64,000 nt of DNA from Hofstenia miamia (GCA_900660155.1 CABFPE010000010.1:227020-291019), one strand, 5' to 3'; counted from the stretch's first letter, positions 13,553 through 25,200 are shown. Translations and numbers: made by a program. Notes: a model not told the origin generated them from the sequence alone.

Positions 13553-16500
13553 GATTTTACAAAACCAGTGTTTTGGATGACAGCCCTGCCCCATTAAACG
13601 TGAAAAGAGAAAGACTTTGGATGACACAAAAAGAAATGATCAATTTGATCAAATAATTGAAACAAATACATTCGAGTCTTCAAGTACTTCTAGTGATGAA
13701 AATTTACATTTAACCTCAACAAATGAGCCTAAAGAAAACACCGTCGTGTAGTCAAATCAAGAGTGCAGATTTTTATCACATATGATATTTCGAAGTCACC
13801 AGACATCATATCATGGAGTATAAGAAACAATATTACGCCAACCCAGCTTTCTGCATTAATCCATTCCCCTGTATCTACCCGTGGTGGTGATCCATCAAAG
13901 ATCTCTGTCAACGCCAGTAATGCTTATAGATACAGAGTTTCTTAGTTACCTGATGTGAGTATTAGGATTAAAGAAAACTTGAGCCTTTCAGATAAAATGC
14001 TTGTGCGCTGAGATGGAAAGTTGATGGAAACTCTTGATTCAAAGGGTGTTGATGAGCAGGTTGCCAATTCTTGTATCTGGCATTAAGGGAACAAAGTCAC
14101 TACCAGTTTCAACAAAAGAAGCTAGATTGATTGATAGTATCATGTGAAACAATGAAACTCCTGGATGAATGGAAGTGTGCAGATAATATCATTGGAATGG
14201 TGTTTGACACCAATGTATCTAATAAAGGCTAGAAATATAGCTTTTTAGAAAAGCAGAATTTTGCCCATATGTACCTTAAGCATTTTAAATTTTAAGGAGC
14301 TTGAGCTGCAGCAAGAACTAGAATAAATATTTTATTGTTTCAATAGATTAAGTGGATGTAGTGAAAAAATGTATGCAAAATATCAAGATTTTTGGTGAAA
14401 AATCAAATGTTTTAAAATAATTTCACATATGGGATTTTTACATTAATCCACAGATTTTATTTGATGAACAGCACAATCGGAAAAAGTCGGGGCAACTGCA
14501 ACACCCTAATATATATATATATATATATATGCATTTAAAATAATAAATAACCTGAAAGTAAAATCTGGGACATAACTTTCATCCTCATTCATTTTCACAG
14601 GGTGCTTCAGCCCTGTAAATCCATCATTTTGAGCCAAGGCACCAATAAGTGTGCTTTTATCGTGAATCTGATCGCCGTAAAGTGAGATCATAAGATCCAG
14701 CTGGGAACGAAGATCAAGTTCTATGCCATTTTGCTCAACTAGTTTCTTCCCGACTTCGAGTATCTCATTTTTTAATGCATTCATTGTTATACAAGTATTA
14801 CTGTCAACTCCTTGGTAGAAGAGAGACACATCGCCTTTTATTGGGAGACCATCCCAGTTATGCCACTTAGAATACATAATAGTTGGATGCAGGACCGCAT
14901 TATTGTATTCCAATGTTGATCCTAAATTAGTATTTTACAAAAAATCAAAAGAAGCTGGACCAACAAACCTAACAGTCTTAAGAATCGTTTATAAAATAAT
15001 GCATACAGCTAAGTAGGTAAATTCAATATGGATAGCTTACATTTTAAACTGACATTGAAATATGTCTTAGTTATAAATGAAAACTGATAAACCGATGACT
15101 TCGGTCACTTGATCATTGGACCTAACAAATATCGAATAAAGTGATTTTGATGAATTACCTCTATTGAGGACAGCGTATGTGTGTATAAATGCGTTTACAG
15201 AAACAATTACATCAATCGTGCCTAATAAACCTAATACTTAATGTAGCATCGGCCGGTAGTTATTATTTATCGGCCAGAACTCGCGCTTTTCTTGTTGGTG
15301 ACTGGTTGTTGTCATATTTGTACATATTATAAATAGCAGTGTATATAAAGAACGAAGCATTTGTAAATAGGAGATAGTTTAAACTGTATTCTCTTCTTGT
15401 TCGCTAGAATCATCCCAATGATTCTACATTAAAAATAACCAACGTTGCAAAACTACATTTTAATAGATTGGGTAAGCCACAATTATTATGAAAACAAAAT
15501 GTTAATATTTCATGTTAGTGTTAATAATGTGATTGGAAATTAATAATGTTAATATGCTAATTAATGAATAAATAAATGAATTTGGATAAGTAATGTGTGT
15601 ATCCTGTTAAAAATGTGTGTTAAGCAACGACAAGGAGTGAGACAAAAGGGTGAATAGTACTTCATTATGATCTTGAGCAGCAGGGCTTTGAACATACCTT
15701 GAAGATAATTCTCTGAATGCACCACGTCAGGTTTTAAAATTGAATTTAATTGGATAAAACAAAAAATTGTTCAATAAAATATTTGAAAAAGTTACAAAAT
15801 AAGGTTCTGAATTCCATTTTTATGTTTTATTGAATATTTTGTGACTAGATTATTACTTAATTCTCCCCTTAGAAAAACCTGCGTACATCCCTGTTTAGCA
15901 TCACTTTTTATGAGTTGAATCACTCAAATTTCTTATCACGCTTAAGTAATCTGAACCAAATATATCTAAGATAAATCCTTTTTCAATATTATCGCAATGA
16001 ATTCAGTGCCACACCATGACTAGAATTCCTTTACAAGCTATGTACAGAGAAAATTTGATACAATGAAAATCATTTCATAGATCACGACAACCAATCGTGA
16101 AAATAAGAGACAACTTCATATACTTGATCAGATGGCACAATTCACAACTTCACTCACCAAGAAGACCCTTAAAGATAAATTGGCAAGGCATTTCTGGATC
16201 CTGATATTCCATTCTATACGTTATGAAATGCTGATTTTCAAAAAATTGCAAAATGTATGCATTATCTTCATGTTCTAATTATTTGTATATTGTATTGGCA
16301 TATTCTTTAAATTGTAGCATAGTGAATAGTTCTCCATCAACTTAACTCCATTGGCATTCCTCTGTAGCCAATTTTAATTCACTGGCGAACCTGATTGAAA
16401 GCAGCATATTACCATGCCATTAATTTACATGATGTACAGCAGATTAAGTCAAATTTTGATGATAAAGGAATGTTTGTTGCAAATGCAAGGAAGGTGATTT

Positions 16501-19500
16501 TGAATGAAAACATAATGAAGAATATAATTGAAAAGGAATAATGTCATTCATTTTTTCAAACATTAATTAAAAATACAGGAATCATTAGCATGTACTATCA
16601 CATGTGGAGATCAACTGGTCTGCAACATCAACTTGGACAAATAAATTGCCATCCGATAGACTGTCAAAAAGAATACTAAAGTGTCATTCGAGTGACATTG
16701 CACAACTGCAATCCAATATCAGTGGCTGTCAAAAGAAGTTCTTATATGTTATAAGAAGTTATATCTACAGAAGGAAACGTGTTTTCAATACAAATCTTGT
16801 CAAATAAATGAGTATTTTGCAGTTTTTCGAAATAATTTTCATTATTATTATTATTGTTATTAGAACTTAACAAGTATTTAAAAGAAAAAGAAAACATTTA
16901 ACACCATGTAACCGGAGTAAAATGAGTGACGTCTACTTGAAGGGGGTGATCCCGAAGGTGTTGCGAAGCTGTAATCGCACTGATATATAGTTGAGATTGA
17001 TGGTTAGCACGATTTAACAGGCACTATGTTACAACAACGTTGCAAATCGCAAAAACGAGCTATGATAGGTACTGGGATAAATTTACAGGAAGACTATGAC
17101 ATGGGGAACAGTGGCAAGCCATGATTCTGCTGCATGAGATAAGCTCATTGTATGACTGCAAAAAGTAGCACCAGAAGAACGGAAGCAAGCGGTTTTTCAA
17201 ATTAACAGGATTAAAGAAATCGAGCTCCGGAGGTTAACAAAACATATTAGCAGTTTAGTTAATGTCAAGTATGTCTTATATAAATATTTTGGTTAACCTA
17301 TTAGTAACACTGATTTTAAATTAAATACATACTAATTAAATGATGTTCTATGACATGTTTACTGAATACTTTAAATGATAAATATAAGTTGTCTATTTGT
17401 TTTGTATTAAAACAAACTTTTTAGCTCGAAGATAAAATTATGAAAATATTAAGTCTAATACCTATTAAATGACCTCGTGTTCTCAGATTACATTCTCCTA
17501 GAATTGTAGCCAACGTTGGAATAGCAGGTATTAAAGTTTCTACTTTTGCTTCTTTTAATGCCCCATCCAAATTTTTTTTAATTGACATAAGATTAACACT
17601 GCATCCATACTTGACAATGCGACAATTGAATGGCAAAGTAATGTAGTTTAAGATGGTCACCTAAAATATCATTTATTAGCAGTTCAATGTAAATACTAGA
17701 AAAATCTCTTTTAACATTCTCGAATATATGAATATAAGTAGATACAAGAAACGAACTATACATAACAAGAGCAATCAGAGACTCCTAACCCTAAAAGTAA
17801 ATTGCCGCTTATGGATGCATAATTGCTTCAAATGCAAAAAATTGGGTCTAGCTGACAGATGGATATCCGAAAAAAACTAAGTTGTACCCAGAGGCATATC
17901 TAAGATTTTGAAAGGGGGAAGGGGAACGAAATGTTTGGCGTGCACAGACACGAGGCATGTTTAGGGAAAGTCCAAGGTGAAGGATACATTCATTTATCCA
18001 TTTGTACACCTTCTATCTCGAATATTTTTCATAACGCTTCATTCATTCATTTTGAGAAATTCTGCTGATAGCAGATAAACAGGCTAAAACAAAACTTTCT
18101 TGGCGGAGGTAACAAATTACAAGCAATCTTTTGTCCACTTTGAAGCCAAGTTTAGAGACCAAACACAACACATTTCGACACTTTCAATATTCCAAGTATG
18201 AATTTATTTAAAAAATATAATAAATCATAGCGTTTTCATAAGTAAATAAATAAATCTATTTTCATAATTGTATCTTTCTGAATTCATTTTCTAAACTGAG
18301 AAAATCCTTTGAAATTGATTACTAAAATCTCAGCCTAGAAATATCATTGTTCCTATAAATGTCTAACAGATCTGCACTCTTAGCAGGTACTAAATGCGCC
18401 AATCGATATTGAATTATCAAAGAAAAATTGATATATTTGATGTATTGAAAGTTTGAAATGGTCTCAAATTGACTTCAATAGAAGAAAAAACTTGTATGCA
18501 CAATTGAGCAAATTGTTAAAAATAGTGTGCTCATGTATTAAATTTATTTAAAGTGCTAGTAATGATTGGTTATTGAATAAGTAGTCCTTTAATTTTTTTC
18601 AATAAATGCATATAATTCTATTCAATAAATAAATACCTGTAATTACTTTCCCACAAAGGCAAAACACAAATGTATCTTTGAATATGACTACGTTTACAAC
18701 TTTAAGCAAATGACTGCTTATTAAAATTTAACGATGCAAACTTGTTACACTTGCCAAGGCCAACATGAAGTGAACATTACAATGGACCGAAAAACCAGCT
18801 TTCATCTTTCTCACAAGTATGCTCAAAGAACTGAACTCGTATTATATTTTGTTCCCGAACGTTCCAAAGCTCATTGACAACGACCAAGTTCATATTAGGA
18901 GCAAAAATATCTTCACTTAATATTTAAAACAAAAGGTACATTCAAACGAAATCACAATCAAAGTTAAGCAATGTTTGAATTCTTTAGAGATTTGGAAAAA
19001 AACTTCGTATATCAATATGCGCAATTAGACCCTTAGATTTATCAATGCTTCTATTACAAAACTTTCATTTATCTTCAGAACATTCAACCATAAACTCATC
19101 CTTCCCTTAATTGGGTGACGTTTTCATATATATCGAGTAAAAATTCGCTATTTTAACTAGTGAGCGAAAAAAATCTTGTCGGCAGACTCAGCCAGGATAT
19201 GTTTAAATCTCCATAAAATATATGTTGATAAGCATATTAAAATTCATAAATGCACATGTTTAACTTGAAAGTGTCTACACAATTTTAATAGTCGAAAAAT
19301 ATTATTTTGCTAATTGCCTACAAATTCGAATGGGTTATTGGACGAGAGCAAGCTTCAAAAACAACGTTTTTGCTTTGAATTTTATAATATTTTCGCAGTT
19401 TCTAGGGTCGAATATTGCTTCTGAATTATGATCCCAGAAAAATCTCCGATGAGCGTGCATTAACTTCGGTTGGCTTTGAAAATTTTGCTACAAGTATGTC

Positions 19501-20422
19501 CAGAGCATAGAACCAGAGGAAGATGTGAAAATTCGATATAATTTGTAACCTAACTTAGAAGAAATCTGTGAATCTGAATTGTATAGTTGAAATGATTTTG
19601 TCGCTCTCTCAAAGTTACAGCAATTCCTGCAGCAGTAAAGAGTATTGCAGATATTACAAAGAAATAATGTTAAAGCTGTCATATGATTATGCCTATAATC
19701 TGATTTCATCCAAATTACACTTTTCTCCAGAATGCGAAATCCTCTTTATGAATTCTGTAGATATTTTACAACAAATATAAATTCACAACCATAAATATAA
19801 TGAAATTTATAGCTTGCCTAGGTCGAGAATTCAGTTTTTTGTTAGTGGTATGATGAATCAAAAGGCATGTAAAATTTGGATAATTACACTATAATCTTGA
19901 ATGTCAATATGAATTGCTACTGTAGATAAGTAAAATAAAAATTCACTTCAAGGAAATATTGGTTATTGACACACTCAGACTTGTAATACACTAATTACTA
20001 AGGAAAAGCATTTACTTTATCTGCAAGATCTCCGAGAGAAGAGGTAATTTGGAATTCGAATCCAGCACCACCAGGCATTGCAACGATGACGCATCCTGGA
20101 CGAATAAAGGGCTTAATTGCATCAATATAAAACTGAGAGGCAAATGATGGCGCCACGAAAATGGCCATGTCAAAATCCTTTGCAGCTACTTCAGGTAAAT
20201 GACTAACAATGTGAGGATTTTGAGATAAATCCACTGGTTTGTTATCAACCCCGAATCCTTTAACATTTAATACAGCACCTGATTGAATTTCATTGTTCCA
20301 AGTCTTCGCATTCGCTTCAAGTAACTCCAAAACTCGAACATGATGACCGGGCAACGAAGAGGCAATTGGAGCTAAGACATGAGCACCATTTCCACCTCCA
20401 CAAATTAAGATTTTCTTAGTTC
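3295..20422 (-). CDS. opine dehydrogenase (octopine/tauropine/alanopine/strombine type), split gene
   Basis: NAD(P)H-dependent condensation of pyruvate with an amino acid, which keeps glycolytic redox balance in hypoxic muscle of marine invertebrates; a soluble cytosolic enzyme. Coding exons seen: 20422-20016, 17660-17474, 14921-14552, 3517-3295. All junctions are AG/GT and the phases agree (0, 1, 2). Together they give 394 residues against 399 in Pecten octopine dehydrogenase. Seen: Rossmann motif CGGGNGAHVLA, MPGGAGFEFQ, TLPFNCRIVKYG, LHPTIMYSKWHNWDG, FRYLTEDIPFGLVPLKG and YLVDGKLTGKD. Counting from the first residue after the exon 2 splice, His209, Arg321 and Asp326 have exactly the spacing of Pecten His212, Arg324 and Asp329, so only about three N-terminal residues are missing, on an unseen first exon. 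No internal stop lies in any exon, so the gene looks functional. Substrate preference cannot be read from sequence alone. Confidence 0.93.
3518..10376. other. opine dehydrogenase intron 4, proximal part; no gene seen
   Basis: AT-rich intron. Bases 3900-5600 and 7740-7950 have higher GC and short open frames on both strands (for example 3903-4139 + and 3927-4175 -). None carries a recognisable domain, and the opposing frames overlap, so at most these are eroded mobile-element sequence. The rest shows nothing. Confidence 0.45.
10377..10739. mobile_element. hAT-like MITE, 363 bp
   Basis: The left end is CAGGGGTGCATATAAATATA and the reverse complement of the right end is CAGGGGTACATATTAATATG. 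About 22 of the first 25 bases agree, so these are terminal inverted repeats starting CAGGGG, typical of hAT elements. The flanking 8-mers TTTGTGTC (10369-10376) and TTTGCGGC (10740-10747) match at 6 of 8, as expected for an aged 8-bp hAT target site duplication. The interior is very AT-rich and non-coding. It lies in intron 4 of the opine dehydrogenase gene. Confidence 0.8.
10740..12508. other. intronic sequence, nothing recognised
   Basis: AT-rich intron 4 sequence. Bases 11600-12240 contain several G-rich tracts but no open frame, paired termini or RNA signature that I can support. Confidence 0.4.
12509..12844 (+). repeat. diverged intronic repeat, copy A
   Basis: Two stretches here, 12509-12605 and 12664-12844, align with 16747-16843 and 17279-17465 at roughly 75-85% by eye, including shared words such as GATGTTCTATGACATGTTTA and AAATATTAAGTCTAATACCTA. 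Similarity ends at the edge of exon 3 in the other copy. It is either an old intragenic duplication or two copies of an unnamed repeat. Confidence 0.7.
13519..13552. repeat. (TA)n microsatellite
   Basis: About 34 bases of almost pure TA dinucleotide with one interruption by G. Confidence 0.9.
13561..14250 (+). pseudogene. relic of a transposase-like gene (FDTTxSNTG family)
   Basis: Broken reading frames in consistent order on the + strand give SPDIISWSIRNNITPTQLSA, then SVNASNAYRYRVS, DGKLMETLDSKGVD, RLPILVSGIKGTKSLPVST, and finally KCADNIIGMVFDTNVSNKG. I recognise the layout from a widespread family of uncharacterised transposase-like proteins in cnidarians, molluscs and arthropods with a WDGKLL motif, a VDRLPVLVSG motif and FDTTxSNTG. 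At least three frame changes and stops make it a pseudogene. Its N-terminus is unclear and no terminal repeats were found. It lies in opine dehydrogenase intron 4 in the opposite orientation to the host gene. Confidence 0.6.
14509..14530. repeat. (AT)n microsatellite
   Basis: 22 bases of perfect AT dinucleotide just downstream (host gene sense) of the exon 4 donor. Confidence 0.9.
14552..14921 (-). CDS. opine dehydrogenase exon 4 (catalytic helical domain)
   Basis: 370 bases. The acceptor is AATTTAG before 14921 and the donor is TTCAG/GTTATT at 14552/14551 (phase 2). It encodes YNNAVLHPTIMYSKWHNWDG, the hallmark of the octopine/nopaline dehydrogenase alpha-helical domain. The His in LHP is the proposed catalytic residue. 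It then continues through FYQGVDSNTCITMNALKNEI to GFTGLKHPVK. The last codon is split and completes as Arg in exon 5. Confidence 0.93.
15242..15428 (+). mobile_element. solo LTR, short family (187 bp)
   Basis: Starts TGTAGCATC and ends GATTCTACA, with TG...CA termini that are imperfect inverted repeats. It is flanked by TTAA on both sides (15238-15241 and 15429-15432), a 4-bp target site duplication. It contains a TATATAAA box at 15342-15349. A second copy lies in the other orientation at 61918-62107. No internal region is present, so it is a solo LTR. The length is similar to Mag/SURL-type Ty3 elements such as Steamer of clams, but the family is not proven. Confidence 0.8.
15429..16746. other. 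opine dehydrogenase intron 3 sequence, nothing recognised
   Basis: AT-rich intron. The 67-codon open frame at 16604-16807 has no recognisable motif. Confidence 0.4.
16747..17465 (+). repeat. diverged intronic repeat, copy B, interrupted
   Basis: Matches copy A (12509-12844) in two blocks, 16747-16843 and 17279-17465. Copy A has about 58 bases between the blocks and copy B has about 435. The right edge stops about nine bases before the exon 3 donor of the opine dehydrogenase gene. Confidence 0.7.
16901..17261. mobile_element. candidate 360-bp insertion inside the intronic repeat
   Basis: This block is absent from copy A of the repeat and is less AT-rich than its surroundings. No clear terminal repeats or long open frame were found, so its class is unknown. 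The borders are approximate because the flanking repeat is diverged. Confidence 0.4.
17474..17660 (-). CDS. opine dehydrogenase exon 3
   Basis: 187 bases, 62 codons plus one base. The acceptor is TTTTAG before 17660 and the donor is CGAG/GTCATT at 17474/17473 (phase 1). It encodes ITLPFNCRIVKYG, the segment that in the family follows the NAD domain, and IKKNLDGALKEAKVETLIP. The split codon completes as Gly with the first two bases of exon 4. Confidence 0.93.
17661..20015. other. opine dehydrogenase intron 2, nothing recognised
   Basis: AT-rich intron with short chance open frames on both strands (for example 19488-19709 - and 19568-19780 +, which overlap). No motif or paired termini supported. 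Confidence 0.45.
20016..20422 (-). CDS. opine dehydrogenase exon 2 (NAD-binding domain)
   Basis: 135 codons after a split codon. The acceptor is TTTAG before base 20422 and the donor is AAA/GTA at 20016/20015 (phase 0). It encodes KKILICGGGNGAHVLAP (the dinucleotide-binding glycine loop), the central Rossmann part (DFDMAIFVAPSFASQFY) and VIVAMPGGAGFEFQ. There is no in-frame ATG before the glycine loop, so translation must start on an upstream exon of about two codons plus one base. Confidence 0.93.
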
Positions 20423-21474
20423 CTAAATATAACTATATAATAATTAAAGAAAAATAATTGAATACCGGACATTATCAGCAGCAAATATATTGAACTCAAC
20501 GAGTTTCAGGCTTTAACAGAAATATTTCCTACCGCTAAGATCGCATACAATACCTAGGTAACTAGAACGTAGGTATAATGATTTCGTAATTTTGGCATCG
20601 TATAAATTAATGACGGAATTTTGGAAAATTTTGAAATGTTTGAAAATATCTAATTTTTATGTAATCGTAATCGAAATTGTCAAAAAACTTACTGCTAGTT
20701 TTTGAAATTTCTTATAATTTATAATATTGCTCATTTTGGTTAAATCCTGATTCAATTTTCAATTTTTTAATGTCCATTGTGGCCTCTGAAAACTGTAATA
20801 GTGTTATATATTGTATTGTTTATATTGTTCAGGCTTTTCCAGTTTTTACATTTTGAAGAAATTTTTACATTCAATAGAGTTTTTTCAGATTTAAATACAA
20901 TTCCAAGTTTTTATATTCATGATATTTTTCAATGTAGCAACTTGTTTAGAATAATGGATTTTTTACAAATTTTTCAAATTAAGGTATTAATGACATATCT
21001 TCAGAGAGTTTCAATTGCTAACTCATTTGAGTTGCTGAAATTCCTGAAGTAACTCCAAAAAAACATATATGTGTGTAATATAACTTAACATATATTTTTC
21101 ACTTTCAGAAGTAATCATTTCAGGTTAAAAACATTGATTATTTATGCATTTATATATTTATTAGTGGAGTACTCACATTATTATTTTTTGGAACAATAGG
21201 AGATATAAATGTTGTTTTGTTCCAACATGCCACATAACAAGTAAATATAACCCTAATATTAGGTTCTTGAGTGTTCCAATGAACTGCAATTTGTGAATGG
21301 CTTTGCTTAACACAATCAAAACAATGCTGTAAATCCTCTAATATACCCTATGTTTGTTAGTGAAAAAAGTTTTGATTTAAAAAAGGATATGATAAATTAT
21401 AATCAAGTTTTTTACAAAAAATCCAAAGAAAAATATCCAGTGTACTTCTAAAATTATTCACTTGTCATCAAGAA
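20423..21474. other. upstream region / intron 1 of opine dehydrogenase
   Basis: Should contain, or lead to, the very short first coding exon (ATG plus about one codon and one base, ending at a phase-1 donor) and the promoter. Such an exon is too small to find by eye. An AT-rich 91-codon open frame at 20777-21052 (+) has low-complexity hydrophobic content and is not credible as a gene. Confidence 0.4.
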
Positions 21475-22291
21475 CCCAGATAACAATGTTGGTTGTTTTT
21501 ACGTTGTTTATAGTTGTTTCATACTTTTGGTTGTTGCAGCAACCACTAACATCATAATAACAACTAGTAAAAAATAATCAGTGAGCAGATGCTTGCATAT
21601 AAAACTCATTTTGTTAGTTTTATTACTAGATCCTTTTATAAAAAAAGGATTTGATAAATCTTTTTTGAAATTTTCAATTTGCAAAGAATTATAATATACC
21701 AGATAAGTGAATTTTCTAAATAATTTATTCATGAATATTTGGACACCTTGATATTGACTGTTAAATACCATAAGTTACAATTGAGCTGAAGAGATTTTTC
21801 ACCTCTTAAGAAAGTACTATTTTAAAATTGTGCTTAATTTTAGAGTTTTAAATCTTTGTTAAATTTGTTAGATTTTTATGCTCATTGTTATCATTTATAT
21901 ACAAGACATTCATTTAAATCTTTAACAAATGTTTGTATTGAATATACTTGACAGTATCTCAAAGATAGTGGTCTGCCCTTTCTTAGGCTTGTGTTTGTTT
22001 AAACAGCAATGTTTGAACAGCTTAGCAATATAATATTTTATTTTGCATATATAAGTAATGCTAAAACAATAATGTGACAACATAAAACAACATTGTTACA
22101 ACCTCAAAATATTGCTGTTTCATTCATAAAAAACAACCAAAAAGTAACCTAATGAGATGTTTTTAAAGCAATGTTGTTTTGACCAATAAAATGGTACCAT
22201 TTCAACATTAAAACAACATTGCTTTTGACACATAAAACAACCACATAACAACCAAAAAGAATGTTGTTTAGCCTTTAAGTTGTTATCTGGG
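21475..22291. mobile_element. MITE-like element with CCCAGATAACAA inverted ends, 817 bp
   Basis: Left end CCCAGATAACAA (21475-21486) and right end TTGTTATCTGGG (22280-22291) are perfect 12-bp inverted repeats. The subterminal regions are dense in the words GTTGTT/AACAAC and GGTTGTT/AACAACC, in inverted sense at the two ends, as in many MITEs with subterminal transposase sites. The interior is non-coding. The flanks are ...CAAGAA and AACCATG..., so any target duplication is short (possibly AA) and the superfamily stays open. It lies upstream of opine dehydrogenase exon 2. Confidence 0.7.
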
Positions 22292-25200
22292 AACCATGCA
22301 CATTAGTACAATCACCAGTGCACTTGCCTAGTAAACAATTATAAAAATTATCACCCAGTTCAAAAAAAGGTGAACTTCTCCTTTCATGTGATAAGGAATT
22401 AGAATGCTACCACCAATCTGACCAAACAGTAGTATGTTTCATATGCAGTTGTGAATTTCTAACACAGTCAGATATATTTGCATACTTATTAATAATTGTT
22501 TATTCAGATAGAATGTGATTCTGTAAATGAGGCACACAATTGGGATACTATATGTTTTGTTTGAAATTTCTATTTAGGTCTAAACCAATTTCAGATCACA
22601 TCTTTCTAAATGTGTACTTCATTTTAATATTTTAGAATCCACAGACAACTTGCAACAAAAAAACTTAAACATTATTTTTATGAAAGTCCTGACATTAGTA
22701 TGTCTTCTCTAACATCTCAATATTCCTCAAACACTACATCATCATCATAAGATGACAATATTTCAAAAAAACGCCTATTGCAAAATCCCCTGCAATATTT
22801 GAATTGTCAAAAGAACATATTTCTATCTTAAATTTATTGGTTAATCACATCAATGTTCAAAATACAACTTGAATGGGATTTTAGTAGTACTATTGAGATT
22901 TTGGTTGCCCAATACTGAAATTGCCAAAGTTATTATTGTGTTGGAGTCTACCATCAGTCATAGTATATCTGCTTATTTAATTGAGTTATATGTTTTATTG
23001 AAAAATTCAGTATTTTCATAGTAATATATTTTATAAGTAGAAATTTCATAAATAACATAATCTCCTAAATATAACTACAAATTTCATTCTTACATTAGTA
23101 GCATTGTTCTTAAAACTTCCTGTATGATATTTATTTAATATTTATATAAATTGTTGTATCTTAGGTTAATATATAAGTGAATCACTCTACTATTATGTTC
23201 TTTAGTCACTACTTTAACTATGTTCATATTTTCACATTCCACAACAATAGGAAACCATAAGGTGCATATTTTTACTTCTTCAGGCTTGTCAATTATAAAA
23301 ATCTCTGAATGTTAGTGTAGTGCAGTCAGGAACAATTGTGCAATTATATCCTCTAAATTACTTAATTCTAACAATGATATTTGATATTTAATTTGGTTCT
23401 TTATCACCTCTTCAAGTCTGATGTCACCAAAAATGTCTGACCATTAAAGAAATGGTTTCAATAAAATTTGATAGAGTAATTTGAATTTGTGACACAATCA
23501 ATCTTACTGTAAGCTAGAAAATGATTAGAAAAAAATAAATTGGAGCTTTTCATTTTAATGAAATGCAAGACAATAAATTCATTGAGATTTGAATTCACAA
23601 TGGCAGTTTCTTACATAATGAAGCAATAGTTCATGTATTGCATAAAAAAATGAAGAACAAGTCAAAATGTAGGTCTGACAGTCAAAATTATGCAAAATGT
23701 TTGGAATTGAATGAAAGATTCCTATAGTAGAAACTATAAATGAAATTTTCTGTAGTAACAGCTTTTAATGTTGGCTAAATATAAAGATATTTAATTACTA
23801 TAATGCCAAAATAGGATAAAAGAAGATATCACACATTGAACCTGAAAACATGGACACATTTTTCACATCTAATTTTCCTTCAGATTTAGTATATAAACCT
23901 GTTGATAAGTCCCCAATAACCACATGCCCAATGTTGTCAATTTTACATTTTACATGGACTGTCAAATAGAGTCATGTCTTTATTCTATGTTTACAGTGAC
24001 AACTTGCAATATAGTCATTGATAAACCATTATGATTAAAATACATTTGTTAAAGGGCCTAATGTGGTCACTAGTTCTGTAGAGACTACAATTGTTAAAAA
24101 AAGATCATTCTTGTTTAGATACACTAAACAGTGTTTTGAACCAGCACAGAAAGCTGTTCACAACAATCCAACCATATAAAAGAATGTGTACCAGTGACTC
24201 AAGTGTAAGTTTTACTACTTCTTTAAGCTCACATAGTACCATTGCTTCTGAACATTCTTTGGAAAGAGGAAGTTGCTTAACTAAAGTGCATAACAAAATG
24301 TTGCATTCTTGTTTTATCACTCCACACAGTGCACAACATTTAGGAGATAAGAATTTATCTCAAGAAAATGAAAATAATCTGATATCAATACTTATATCTG
24401 AAAACTTGAAAACCAATACTTCAGTGCTACCACTTATAATTGATAAGAATAGAAGGCAATTGGTAAATAAGTTTGTGGAATATCCTAAAGTTGTGCATGA
24501 GAATTTGCAACACAGTTATTTCCACAGAATGGTTCACATATTTTTACTGAATCAGTACAAATTTAGAACTTACAACTTTTTAAACTAAAAAACAGACAAT
24601 TTGAAAAAATTTAAAAAGTCAATATCCAATGTGGAACATTACTCATAATCTATTTTCTATGAGTAGAGGAAGTATTGGATAAGGAAATTGAAAATTGTTT
24701 ATCAGACATCTTTAGTTAAATCACAAAACATCAAGCTACACATAGTTGTACCCAAATACACTAAAACAGAAGTTCCTCAAACACTACTAAACATGGAAAC
24801 AATAATGGAAAATGTTTATATATGAAATTCACAAGGAATATAGTTAAGACTACAGATTCCATAAAATCCATAACCAATCTTATTACTATGGACATCATGT
24901 TATATTGGTTGAACCCTGCATTCAACTCAATGGTAGAACCAAGAATAGCAATTGATATTGGGGAGCTACAAGTGAAACAATATATGAAATCTTTAACAGG
25001 CAAACTTGCTTAACCACCATAATGTTTATCAACAGGAAAACATTTAATATGCCTGAAGTATGTGACTGGATGGTATGGATGAGAGATATCATATTACAAT
25101 ATCAGAAAATCTACCTTCATTCATGTTTAACAAAATATTAACAAAGGATAGAATATCATGTTAAGAAGGAAATGACAAGTTAATTTCTATGATTGAAATT

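Noticed and set aside
16901-17261. Idea that the 360-bp block encodes part of a transposase or recombinase
   Set aside because: All six frames are closed by stops and no motif could be matched.
20777-21052. 91-codon open frame upstream of the opine dehydrogenase
   Set aside because: Composition is Phe/Leu/Ile-rich as expected from T-rich DNA, with no domain and no homologous context.
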